Positions 1-8,600 of a stretch of DNA of 64,000 bases are shown in pieces. The stretch covers positions 73,230-137,229 of the forward strand of contig JAFUXE010000029.1 of NCBI GenBank assembly GCA_017477205.1. The letters run 5' to 3'. Each line of letters begins with the position of its first letter. Within the stretch, counting starts at the first letter, position 1. The position numbers were made by a program, and so were the translations under genes. This DNA comes from Alloprevotella sp. (GTDB lineage Bacteria; Bacteroidota; Bacteroidia; Bacteroidales; Bacteroidaceae). Under the pieces are notes generated by a model. The model made no database searches. It saw only the letters and a list, made by a program, of their open reading frames with translations, and was not told where the DNA came from.

Positions 1-1
1 C

Positions 2-484
2 ATGAGCAGCTTCTCGGACCGTGAGGTGGGCAAGGCCCTTGTTGTCATTACGGACGGCGATGATCACCTGGGAGGTGCGGAGGAAGCTGCCCAGGCTGCG
101 AAGAAACATGGCGTGACACTCTTTGTCCTCGGCATCGGAACCCCCGAGGGAGCCACCATCCCGCAGGCGGACGGCCCCCTGACGGACGGCGACGGCCAGG
201 CTGTGCTTTCGCGCCTGAACGAGGACATGTGCCGCCGCATTGCCGAGGCTGGTGGCGGACGCTACCTGCGCGTTGACAACAGTAGCCGTGCGCAGGAAAC
301 CCTGCTTGACGCCTTCCGCCAGATGCCGCAGGCAGAGCAAGAATTCCAGCACACCGAGGCCGGCGAGCAGTATCAGGCCTTCGGGCTCATCGCCCTGCTC
401 CTGCTTACCTTCGGCCTCCTCATCTTTGAAGGCAAGATACCTTTCTACACCCGTATGGGACTGTTTGCGAAGAAAAAGAAATGA
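2..484 (+). CDS. batB: BatB, von Willebrand factor A protein, 3' part only
   Basis: The gene enters from the left edge, so only the last 160 residues are visible and the first ATG is not the true start. The visible part is the second half of a VWA domain (strand VVITDGDDHLGG near residues 14-25, then the FVLGIGTPEG strand) followed by one membrane segment near residues 127-146 and a short basic tail. That is the C-terminal layout of BatB, a membrane-anchored VWA protein of the Bacteroidetes aerotolerance operon, with the VWA domain in the periplasm. The next gene starts one base after the stop and is BatC-like, then BatD/BatE-like, which fixes the identity. The family is tied to oxygen and stress tolerance; its exact biochemistry is not established. 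Confidence 0.85.
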   Translation: MSSFSDREVGKALVVITDGDDHLGGAEEAAQAAKKHGVTLFVLGIGTPEGATIPQADGPLTDGDGQAVLSRLNEDMCRRIAEAGGGRYLRVDNSSRAQETLLDAFRQMPQAEQEFQHTEAGEQYQAFGLIALLLLTFGLLIFEGKIPFYTRMGLFAKKKK

Positions 485-485
485 T

Positions 486-1217
486 ATGAAAAGAAATATC
501 CTCCTCACGCTCGCCCTTTTCCTGGCCGCCTCCGCAGGTGCGCAGACGCGCCATTGGATGCTCATGCGGCAGGGCAACAAGCTCTTTGAAAAGGAAAACT
601 ATGCGGATGCTGCCGAGAAATACGGCCGCGCGGAAGCCCTGAAACCCGATGACGCAGCCACTCTCTTCAACCTCGGTGCCGCCACGATGGGGCAGAAGGA
701 CGCCAACGGCGCAATGCCCCTGTTCCAGCAGGCGGCGGAACTGGCGAAGGATGCCGACCTGCGCAGCATCTCGCACTACAACATGGGCTATATAGCCCAG
801 TCCACGACCCTTTCGTGCAAACCGGAGGAGAAACAGCAGTACTTGCAGCAAGCCATAGACCACTACAAGGATGCCCTTCGTGCCAATCCTCACGACGACA
901 ATGCGCGCTACAATCTTGCCCTTTGCCAGAAGCAGCTGAAGGACGAGCAGCAGAAGAATCAGCAGTCCCGGCAGAATCAGGACCAGCAGCAACAGGATCA
1001 GGACAAGCAGAAGCAGAATCAGCAGCAGGACCAGCAAAAGCAACAGGATCAGCCTGACCAGCAAAGGCAGCAAGACCAGCAGCCGCAGAATCCGCGCGAC
1101 GAACGCTCGCCCCAGACGCAGCAGCTCCTGAACCTCTCGCGCCAGGCCGAGCAGCAGACGCGCGACCGCGTGAACGCTACGCCCCGACGCCAGCAGCGTC
1201 AGGAAAAGAACTGGTAG
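486..1217 (+). CDS. batC: BatC, TPR protein with Gln-rich tail
   Basis: This 243-residue protein starts at ATG 486, one base after batB, which argues for translational coupling; the longer open frame upstream overlaps batB and is not used. It has a signal peptide (MKRNILLTLALFLAASAGAQ), then tetratricopeptide repeats over about residues 25-150 (for example ALKPDDAATLFNLGA and ALRANPHDDNARYNLALC), and then a low-complexity segment of about 70 residues built from Q, D, K and N. BatC proteins are periplasmic TPR proteins thought to scaffold the BatA/BatB VWA proteins. The extreme glutamine content is visible in the DNA as a run of CAG and CAA codons at about 946-1090. It could vary in length between strains. 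Confidence 0.85.
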   Translation: MKRNILLTLALFLAASAGAQTRHWMLMRQGNKLFEKENYADAAEKYGRAEALKPDDAATLFNLGAATMGQKDANGAMPLFQQAAELAKDADLRSISHYNMGYIAQSTTLSCKPEEKQQYLQQAIDHYKDALRANPHDDNARYNLALCQKQLKDEQQKNQQSRQNQDQQQQDQDKQKQNQQQDQQKQQDQPDQQRQQDQQPQNPRDERSPQTQQLLNLSRQAEQQTRDRVNATPRRQQRQEKNW

Positions 1218-1249
1218 TCACAGCGAAAGACCCCCTCACCCCTGAAGTC

Positions 1250-3832
1250 ATGAAAAAACAACTCCTTTCCCTCCTGCTGCTCCTCCTGCCCGTCCTCCTT
1301 GCCGCGCAGAGCCTCACGATAGAGCCTCCGCGCTCGGCAGAGATTGGCGTTCCCGTGCAGTTGCGCTATCACGTGGATGCCGACGTGGATGTCTCCACGT
1401 TCAAGCTGCAGCTTCCCGCGGGGCTCCAGCGCCTGAGCCGGCCGACGAAGAGCACCTATAGCTCCACGACCATCATCAACGGCCACCGTACCGACGAGAA
1501 AGGCACCAACATCAGCATCGTGGTGCAGGGGCAGAGCGTGGGGAGCTACCACGTTCCCGCCGCCACCGTCCAGTGCAACGGCCGTACGCTGACCTCCAAT
1601 GCCTTTACGCTCTCCGTCACCGACTTCCGTCCCGCTGGCACGTCCGCCGCGTCTGCGGACATGCAGCGTGCGGGGAGTGCCGTGAGGGAAACGGACTGCT
1701 TCGTGGAGCTTGTGCCCAACCGCACCAGCGTCTATGAGAACCAGCCCATCCTGCTGAACCTCCTGCTGTACGTGAGGTCCGGTGTGGCGGCTTCCAATCC
1801 GGAGCTGCCCGACGGCGTTCCCGAGGTTCCCAATGCGGCGCTCCACAACGTGTCAACCGGTGCGGCGCAGCTCCACGACGTGCAGCGTGGCGGCGTGACC
1901 TACAGGGTGGGAACCATCACCTCCTACCTCTTTACCCCCTCCGGCTCCGGAAACTTCACGATACCTTCCATCCCCGTCAACATGACGGTTGTGCAGCAGC
2001 GTGCCGTCATGGACGAGCTGGATGCCTTCTTCAACAACGCCTCCATGCGGACCAGCTTCCGCGTCTCCAGGCAGACGAAGCCCGTCACCCTGCAGGTCAA
2101 GGCCCTGCCTGAGCCGAAGCCTGCGGACTTCAGCGGCGGGGTGGGGCAGATGGCACTGCGCACGTCCCTGCTCACGCCCGAGGTGCGCGCCAACGACGTC
2201 GCTACGCTGCGCCTGTCGCTCAGCGGCGTCGGCAACCTGAACCAGCTCTCTGCCCCCGCCCTCGTGTTCCCGCAGGACTTCGAGACCTATGCTCCCAAGA
2301 CGGCGGACAGCACGAGCCTCACGCGTGAGGGCGAGCGCGGAACGGTGAACTTCGACTACACCTTCGTGCCGCGGAATCCCGGGCACTACGAAATCCCCGC
2401 CCTGACGTTTTCCTATTTCAACACGCAGACGCTGCGCTATGAGACGCTCAGCAGCGAAGCCGTGAGCATTGACGTGAAGCCCGACGACCGCCCCGCAGCC
2501 GACGTGGAGGCCGAGCGCCAGCTTCGCCAGAGCGATATCGCCCCCATCGTGCGTGGCGACGTCAGGGCCTTTCCTGAGGCGCACCCCTTCTGGTGGGGCA
2601 CGTGGAGCTACTGGGGGCTACTGCTCCTGCTGCTTGCGGCCTATTTCGCCCTGCGCCCCGTCGTTCGCCGCCGCCTGGCCGCCCGTGCTGACCGCGAGGG
2701 CATGCGCCGCCGCCGTGCAGGCCGCCGCGTGAGCCGCCGCCTGCGGCAGGCCGCACGCCTCCTGGGCGACACGTCGGCAGGGCCTTCCGCCTTCTTCGAC
2801 GAGCTTGCCCATGCGCTGGAAGCCTATCTGGGCGACAAGTTCGGCCTCAGTGCCGCTGAGCGCAGCCGCGAGCGCATCCGGGAGGAACTGGAGGCCGCGA
2901 ACCTCCCGCAGGAGGCCGCACGCCAGTTCTCGGAAGCCCTCGAACAGTGTGACATCGCCCGCTTTGCACCCTCCGCCGCGCAGGACCGCCGCGCCCTCTA
3001 CGCCCTGGCGGAGAAAGCCGTCGAGGGCCTTGAGTCCGTGCGTATGGAAGAAACGAGTAAAGAAAATATGCAAACACCCCTGACTACTTTCCTGCTCTGC
3101 CTGTCATTGTCCGCACCCCTGGCCGCTTTCGCCACGCCCCGTGCGGATTCCCTGAAGCACGTCGGCGACAGCCTCTACGACGTGCAGCGCTACGTGGAGG
3201 CCGCCGCAGCCTATGACTCGGCGCTCGTGGACGGCCCCGCCGCCGCCCTCTACCGGAACCTCGGCAATGCGCACTTCCGGATGAACGACTACCCAAAGGC
3301 CGTCCTCTGCTATGAGCGCGCCCTGCGCCTCACGCCTGCCGACAAGGCGCTGCGCCATGACCTTGCGCTCTGTGCCGCGAAGCTCCCGGACCGCTTTGCC
3401 GCGCGCCCCGAGATGTTCTTCGTCACGTGGAGCCGCTCCCTCCGCGACGCCTTCGGCACGGACGGATGGGGGCGCATGGGCATCCTGGCCTTCCTCCTTG
3501 CCCTTGCGGGCCTCGCTGCCTACCAGCTCCCGGAACGCTCCTCGCTGCGCAAGGCAGGTTTCTTCGGTGGCCTGGCCTTCCTCCTGCTGTTCCTGCTGAC
3601 GCAAATCTTCGCCTTCAGCCAGCGGCAGGCCTACCTGCATCCACGGCGTGCCGTCCTCATGGCTCCCGAGGTCACGCTGCGCGAGGCTCCCGCTCCGCAG
3701 AGCCGCCCCGTTCGCGAGCTCCATCCCGGCGTCGGCGTCACGCTGACGGACTCCGCGCGCGCGGCCTATGAGGTGGAGCTGCCGGACGGCACCCGAGGCT
3801 GGGTCGGAAAGGGCGATTTGGAAAAAATATAG
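1250..3832 (+). CDS. batD/batE: BatD-BatE fusion (oxygen-tolerance protein plus TPR/SH3 protein)
   Basis: One uninterrupted 860-codon frame holds two proteins that are normally separate. Residues 1-20 are a signal peptide; about 20-440 form the BatD beta-rich periplasmic region; a membrane helix lies near 450-475 (WSYWGLLLLLLAAYFAL), followed by a basic cytoplasmic region to about 600. At residue 607 (ATG 3068) a second signal-peptide-like stretch begins (MQTPLTTFLLCLSLSAPLAA), then BatE-like TPRs, two membrane helices near 740-790, and a final SH3-like domain ending in RGWVGKGDLEKI. The topology works as a single chain, because the BatD tail is cytoplasmic and the BatE start also begins in the cytoplasm. 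An internal start at 3068 could still make BatE separately. Function is inferred from family and operon position. Confidence 0.85.
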   Translation: MKKQLLSLLLLLLPVLLAAQSLTIEPPRSAEIGVPVQLRYHVDADVDVSTFKLQLPAGLQRLSRPTKSTYSSTTIINGHRTDEKGTNISIVVQGQSVGSYHVPAATVQCNGRTLTSNAFTLSVTDFRPAGTSAASADMQRAGSAVRETDCFVELVPNRTSVYENQPILLNLLLYVRSGVAASNPELPDGVPEVPNAALHNVSTGAAQLHDVQRGGVTYRVGTITSYLFTPSGSGNFTIPSIPVNMTVVQQRAVMDELDAFFNNASMRTSFRVSRQTKPVTLQVKALPEPKPADFSGGVGQMALRTSLLTPEVRANDVATLRLSLSGVGNLNQLSAPALVFPQDFETYAPKTADSTSLTREGERGTVNFDYTFVPRNPGHYEIPALTFSYFNTQTLRYETLSSEAVSIDVKPDDRPAADVEAERQLRQSDIAPIVRGDVRAFPEAHPFWWGTWSYWGLLLLLLAAYFALRPVVRRRLAARADREGMRRRRAGRRVSRRLRQAARLLGDTSAGPSAFFDELAHALEAYLGDKFGLSAAERSRERIREELEAANLPQEAARQFSEALEQCDIARFAPSAAQDRRALYALAEKAVEGLESVRMEETSKENMQTPLTTFLLCLSLSAPLAAFATPRADSLKHVGDSLYDVQRYVEAAAAYDSALVDGPAAALYRNLGNAHFRMNDYPKAVLCYERALRLTPADKALRHDLALCAAKLPDRFAARPEMFFVTWSRSLRDAFGTDGWGRMGILAFLLALAGLAAYQLPERSSLRKAGFFGGLAFLLLFLLTQIFAFSQRQAYLHPRRAVLMAPEVTLREAPAPQSRPVRELHPGVGVTLTDSARAAYEVELPDGTRGWVGKGDLEKI

Positions 3833-3864
3833 CCCGAAGGGCATGGATTTCATTTCTTTTTCCC

Positions 3865-3872
3865 TATCTTCG
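3865..3872 (+). promoter_or_regulatory. Possible -7 box upstream of udk
   Basis: TATCTTCG lies 23 bases before the udk start and resembles the Bacteroidetes -7 element TAnnTTTG with one mismatch. The same variant occurs before the gene at 59232. No clear -33 TTTG at the right spacing was seen, so udk may also be read through from the Bat operon 62 bases upstream. Confidence 0.35.
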
Positions 3873-3894
3873 CGCTGTCAATACGTTTTTACCT

Positions 3895-4518
3895 ATGATT
3901 ATCATCGGCATTGCAGGCGGTACGGGCTCCGGCAAGACCACCGTCGTACGGAAAATCATTGAGCAGCTCCCCGCAGGGCGCGTCTCCGTTGTTCCCCAGG
4001 ACTCCTATTACAAGGCAGCGCAGCCCGGCGTCCCCCTTGAGCAGCTCCGGAAGAAGAACTTCGACCATCCCGACGCCTTCGACTGGGAACTCCTCGAGGA
4101 GCAGATTCGTTCCCTGCGTGAGGGCAGGGCCATTGAGCAGCCCGTCTATTCCATGCTCACGTGCGACCGCACGAAGGAGACCGTCCACGTGGAGCCCTCC
4201 GAGGTCATCATCATCGAGGGTATTATGGCCCTCTACCGCAAGGAGCTCCGCGACATGATGGACCTGCGCATCTTCGTCGATGCCGGCCCGGACGAGCGCC
4301 TCATCCGTGTCATGGAGCGCGACGTCATAGAGCGCGGACGCACGGCCCGCATGGTGATGGACCGCTACCGCAGCGTCCTGAAGCCCATGCACAAGCAGTT
4401 CATCGAGCCCACAAAGGAGTTTGCCGACATCATCATCCCGCAGGGCGGCAACAACACGCGCGCCATCGAGATTATGCGCATCTACATCGAGAAGATCCTG
4501 CACGGCGACAAACTCTGA
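3895..4518 (+). CDS. udk: Uridine kinase
   Basis: The 207-residue product matches uridine/cytidine kinases in length and motifs. It has the P-loop GGTGSGKTT at residues 8-16, the PQDSYYK substrate-site segment near 38-44, the NFDHPDAFDW segment near 59-68, and IIIEGIMALY near 104-113. The enzyme phosphorylates uridine and cytidine to UMP and CMP with ATP or GTP in cytoplasmic pyrimidine salvage. The ATG at 3895 places the P-loop strand at the extreme N-terminus, as in the family. It follows the Bat operon on the same strand but is not functionally linked to it. The DNA after the stop changes abruptly to repeats and lower G+C. Confidence 0.95.
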   Translation: MIIIGIAGGTGSGKTTVVRKIIEQLPAGRVSVVPQDSYYKAAQPGVPLEQLRKKNFDHPDAFDWELLEEQIRSLREGRAIEQPVYSMLTCDRTKETVHVEPSEVIIIEGIMALYRKELRDMMDLRIFVDAGPDERLIRVMERDVIERGRTARMVMDRYRSVLKPMHKQFIEPTKEFADIIIPQGGNNTRAIEIMRIYIEKILHGDKL

Positions 4519-4581
4519 CGTCCGCGTGCGACGACAGCAAAAGCCCCGTTCCGTTCTGGGAGAGAGAGCCTATTCTGACAA

Positions 4582-4622
4582 AGTGCCCCCAAAAAGTTCG
4601 ACAGGAACTTTTTGGGGGTACT
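4582..4622. repeat. Near-perfect 18-bp inverted repeat
   Basis: The arm AGTGCCCCCAAAAAGTTC (4582-4599) and its complement at 4605-4622 match at 17 of 18 positions around a 5-base loop, GACAG. In RNA it would form a very stable hairpin and could end udk transcription. It also resembles insertion-sequence ends facing each other with nothing between them. Confidence 0.75.
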
Positions 4623-4644
4623 CATGTTTCAAGCCCCGTTTTTC

Positions 4645-4774
4645 GAACCCTATGTTCAAGTGGCCACGAACCCTATGTTAATTGGCCAACGAACCCTATG
4701 TTCAAGTGGCCACGAACCCTATGTTAATTGGCCAACGAACCCTATGTTCGTGGGGCCACGAACCCTATGTTCAT
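4645..4774. repeat. 23-bp tandem repeat, about 5.6 copies, two alternating types
   Basis: Units begin at 4645, 4668, 4691, 4714, 4737 and 4760 (the last is partial). Each starts with GAACCCTATGTT and then alternates between a CAAGTGGCCAC end and an AATTGGCCAAC end, giving a 46-bp dimer repeated twice plus a variant. No open reading frame explains it. Confidence 0.9.
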
Positions 4775-4842
4775 AAAAAGCCTAAAATATCCTAAGAAAT
4801 GAAGTCAAAAGCCTTCAGCCTCACCATAGCCTCGCTTTATGC

Positions 4843-4993
4843 AAGTCCTATCCAAGCCCTACCCAAGCCTTACCCAAGCCCCACCCAGCCCTCCGGAGCA
4901 CCTTGATACTTGGGTAATACTTGGGTAATACTTGGGTAATACTTGGGTAATACTTGGGTAATACTTAGGTAATACTTAGGTAAGGCTTGGGTA
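4843..4993. repeat. Two facing arrays of 11-bp repeats
   Basis: From 4906 to 4982 the unit ATACTTGGGTA occurs seven times (the last two read CTTAGG), with an eighth degenerate unit to 4993. On the left, 4847-4890 holds three to four copies of the complementary unit (CCTACCCAAGC and variants). The arms therefore face each other across about 15 bp and could fold into a long cruciform or hairpin. The period of 11 bp is about one helical turn. Confidence 0.85.
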
Positions 4994-5444
4994 GAGCCTT
5001 TCCGGGACTCCCTTGCGGCTCCTCTGACCCGAAGTGTGGTTTAGGCGAGGAGGCTCCGAGGAAAGAGCGAGGAAACATTCCCCAGTATCCGCTTGAGACT
5101 ATAACAATCGGCCCTCTGCAATAGAAAGTCAGGGCTGAACCATAAAGCATGTACAAAATAGGAGGGCGTCACCTCACGGCGCCGCCCTCCATCCTGGAGA
5201 TCTTAAAAACTTTTTATACACTAACTAACAATCTCCATATTTATCTCTTCATATTCACCACAGAGCCTTGCGGTGTTTCTGCGTAATGGTTTCACGTCAC
5301 CCCTCCCTCGGGGCGCCGAGATGACAGACAGGAGTTTTGCGATACTTTTTGCGACCGAGTGTATGGACTTTCGCCCATGGGATTTCCCCGCCTGCTTTCT
5401 CTGCGCCCCGATGGGGGCATCCGTACTGCCGTGTACTTATACCA
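4994..5444. other. Non-coding stretch downstream of the small gene
   Basis: No gene is supported here. Visible structure is a hairpin with 8-bp arms GGAGGGCG/CGCCCTCC at 5161-5190, which on the minus strand is followed by a T-rich stretch and could be a distal terminator for the minus-strand unit, plus two short palindromes, CTCGG-CCGAG near 5311-5324 and CCCC-GGGG near 5406-5417. Confidence 0.4.
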
Positions 5445-5624
5445 TTACTTCATATCTTCCCACATGCCTGAGCCGAAGCCGCCGGAATGCTTCTCTCTGG
5501 AACCAAGGTCGCCACTACCGTTGCCAAGAGATTCGTTGTTCACTCCGCCGCCAACAGATACAGCAATGATATTTCCTAATTGGAGCGTTGTGCAGTATGT
5601 GGTTGGTTTGATATACGTTTTCAT
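5445..5624 (-). CDS. Small protein, 59 residues, downstream of the large secreted protein
   Basis: This short frame begins at ATG 5624 and ends with TAA at 5445-5447. It starts 21 bases after the stop of the 1216-residue gene, on the same strand, with an A-rich leader (AACAAGAAA) before the start. The product begins MKTYIKPTTYCTTLQLG, has a short hydrophobic segment (NIIAVSVGGG), then a Gly/Asn-rich middle and the end SGGFGSGMWEDMK. Short proteins of this shape, a MKxYIxP start, a small hydrophobic patch and an acidic Trp-containing end, recur as unnamed proteins in Bacteroidales; that comparison is from memory. A two-part Gly-rich peptide co-transcribed with a secreted protein could be an accessory or exported peptide. 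No function is claimed. Confidence 0.65.
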   Translation of the reverse strand: MKTYIKPTTYCTTLQLGNIIAVSVGGGVNNESLGNGSGDLGSREKHSGGFGSGMWEDMK

Positions 5625-5645
5625 TTTCTTGTTGGTATTTGCTTG

Positions 5646-8600
5646 TTAAAATAATACTTTCTTTCCGTTTTGAATATAGAGACCCTTTGCCACTTTCTCT
5701 ACGCGACGACCTTGAAGGTCATAAGTGCCGTTGCCAATTTGTTGTTCTTGAACAGCTCCGATGCCCGTGTTTGGTGTATTAATAACGAAGCGACGTACTG
5801 CACTATAGGACTCTTTCCATTCGAGATATGCTGAGAATCCATTAATTTGAGTTCCCGCAGCTTTCCAGAATCCGAACACTTTGTTGTCAAGGTCGTATTG
5901 CAGGGTGAGGTCGTTGTCCGTCTTTGCTTGCGCGGCAACCGTAGCTGTAAGTTCGCAGTCGAGAGCAGCAGCCGTATTTGCGGATGCAATGGGGAAGTCA
6001 AATGATTCAGAATCGCCAGTTACATTTCCTCCGTCCCATACAACATCATGGCTATAAAGCACGACAGGCGTATTGGCAGGAATGGTTGTTTCCACTTCAT
6101 TGAGGGTTACGTCTGCCCCACTAATACTTACTGTATATGCATGTACACCTTCAGGAATAGTAAGAGCAACAGGTGCGCTGAATGTGCGCATACCATATTT
6201 GGTGATGGTTACGGGGAGAGAGGTGACTTCTTCGATAACCCAGCCAGACCAGTCATTGTTACCATTAATAGCATTCAAGTGATCGTTAGACCACATTACT
6301 ATGGTGCTACTCGTACCAGTATTAACTATTTTATACTCTCCGAGAAGTTCGTCTGTATCATTTTCCTTTATTGCCTGTGTGAGGCTGAAATTAGACGTGC
6401 TTCCTATTGCATCATAGGAGGTTCCGGCTGAACGACGTCCAGAGAAATAACTAATTGGATGATATCCATAATCATCTTTCTCAAGGTAGAAAATAGTATT
6501 GGCATCAGATGCCTGAGATTCAGTGGTCGAAGCAGAATAGATACCATCATCATTAGCACCCATGTACCAGTTCTTGGTATTGTCAGATTTAGAGCGTGCA
6601 GCGGCCTTGAAACGATAGAAACCACTCGTGGGCTGGTTGATGTTTACTGTTGGAGCAACATAATCAGAATTGTCTGTCCATGCATTGATAGCATTTGTAA
6701 AATCATTTATGGTAGTGTACTTATTGGCTCCAAGAGAAATTGTGTATTTGCCAACACCTGTTCCTATGTAGCTGAAATATGGAGTAACGACTGCCGCAGC
6801 CATATCGCGATACTGCTGGACTTGGTCAAATGTTGATACATATATTCCTTCTACTTCATCAACAGTTTTTGTCTCCCAAGTATATGCAGAAGTTCGTTGC
6901 AAACCTACATATAGGCCATCAGGGTCTTCAGTATTCAAAGTTACTGTACCTGATGTCTTGATAAGCAGGTCATTGGCCTCGGGAGCCTCTGCCAATACAA
7001 GTTTTTTAACATAGATTGGTCTATATTGGCCAGACAGAGTTCCTGTAAAGTTCGTCAGAGTGTTAATATCAATCTTAAACACTTTTTCATTACTGGGCTG
7101 AAAGGTTACTGCGAAAGTACCTGCACCTGTCACTTTGTTTAGTGTTGGATATGTTGTCCTATCGGAATAACCATCATTGATTGTTAAAGTCTTATCTGAC
7201 AGAATATTCAATGTAGGTGTGACAGTTGCTCCATCACTAAAGTAACCATTTGCATTATTTAATTTGATAACAGAATCTTCATTACCCCATGCATTTAGAA
7301 TAGCATCAATACTTGCTTGTGTTGTAGGATTATCAGGTAATGTAACTGCACCAGTCCACGTGTTTAGGGTTGGTGCCGTGGATGTTGGGAATGAGGTTAG
7401 TACTACATCACCTGCGCCAGTCAGGGTCATTGTGCTAGGAACAGAGGGTGTTGAGATGGTAGAGCCAGAAGCAACATTCAATGTACCTGAGCCGGATAGT
7501 TCAGAGACGTTGCTGTTTCGCCCATCTGCATTCAAGTTGACAGTGCCGTTATTCGTTAAGTTGGTAGAATAGATAAGTAGTGTTCCATTGTCTGCATGGG
7601 TAGAGCCAACAGTTGTCAACGTTGCACTTTCCTCCACGGTAATTGGGGCATTATTTGCCAGGGTGGATGAATTCAGAACAACTCCAGCTGTAACATTTGC
7701 GCCAGCCTTGATTATAATTGTTGCCGATGAACCATAGCCGATGTTTGCTGAGTTGCAATCTGTACCATCGGATTTCTTTGTGAGGTCGCTTGTGCCGTAG
7801 AAGTTAATTGTACCGCTACCAACGAAAGCATACAAGTGATTTGTGTCGTTGAGATTGTTACCAGCGAGGTTCTTGATGTTGACCGTGTCGCTAGTGGTAA
7901 TACGTTCGGTACCAGAGAGAATTACGCCATCAAGGGTGGTGCCATTAAGGTTGCTGCCGGAATAATAAAAATAATCACCTGTTGTTTTCTTTAAGGTACA
8001 TCCTACAAGATTTCCTTGGACTGTTACTTGAGAAGTGTTTGTGCCAGGATGATTGTCTGTTGGGACATTATTAAGGTCGATAGTACCTATAAATGTCGTT
8101 GCAGCAGCAACATTAATAATTGCTTTTTCCCTACTTGCAGTTCCTGAAGCATTGAAATCATCACTTGTCGTACCGCATATTAACAATGTACCAGAACCAG
8201 CCAGGACGTCCACCTTCATCTGGAAATTCCATTTATTGCAAACTGTAAGGTCACCGTTCAAGGTTGTTGTTCCAGCCAATTTGAAACCATCTGCATCTGC
8301 CCCCATGTCATAGGCAAAAACCTTACCTGTTTTACCAGTAGGAACAGTTACATTATTTAATGTAGCCTTGCTGTTGTTGTGCTTGATTGTGCCTGCCAAA
8401 TCTATGCTTGTGAAGCTTTCGATGGAATTAGTCTGGGAATCACTTTCGCCAAGCGTAAGGGTCTTACCCTCGTTGATGGTCAATTTACCTGTAGCAACAG
8501 TTGAAATATTGCCGCTGATTGTTGCATCAACATCAAGGGTTACATCGCCTGCTCCTTCAATCTTATCCAAGTCGTATGTTGCATCAGCAGTGAGTGTACC

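Noticed and set aside
3040..3070. Frameshift joining batD and batE
   Set aside because: The frame is continuous and both sides are coherent in that same frame with no shift; a lost stop codon cannot be excluded, so it is reported as a fusion instead.
5359..5649. 96-codon plus-strand frame at 5359
   Set aside because: It is antisense to the 59-residue small gene and lacks any start context; the minus-strand frame follows directly after the large secreted gene and is more plausible.
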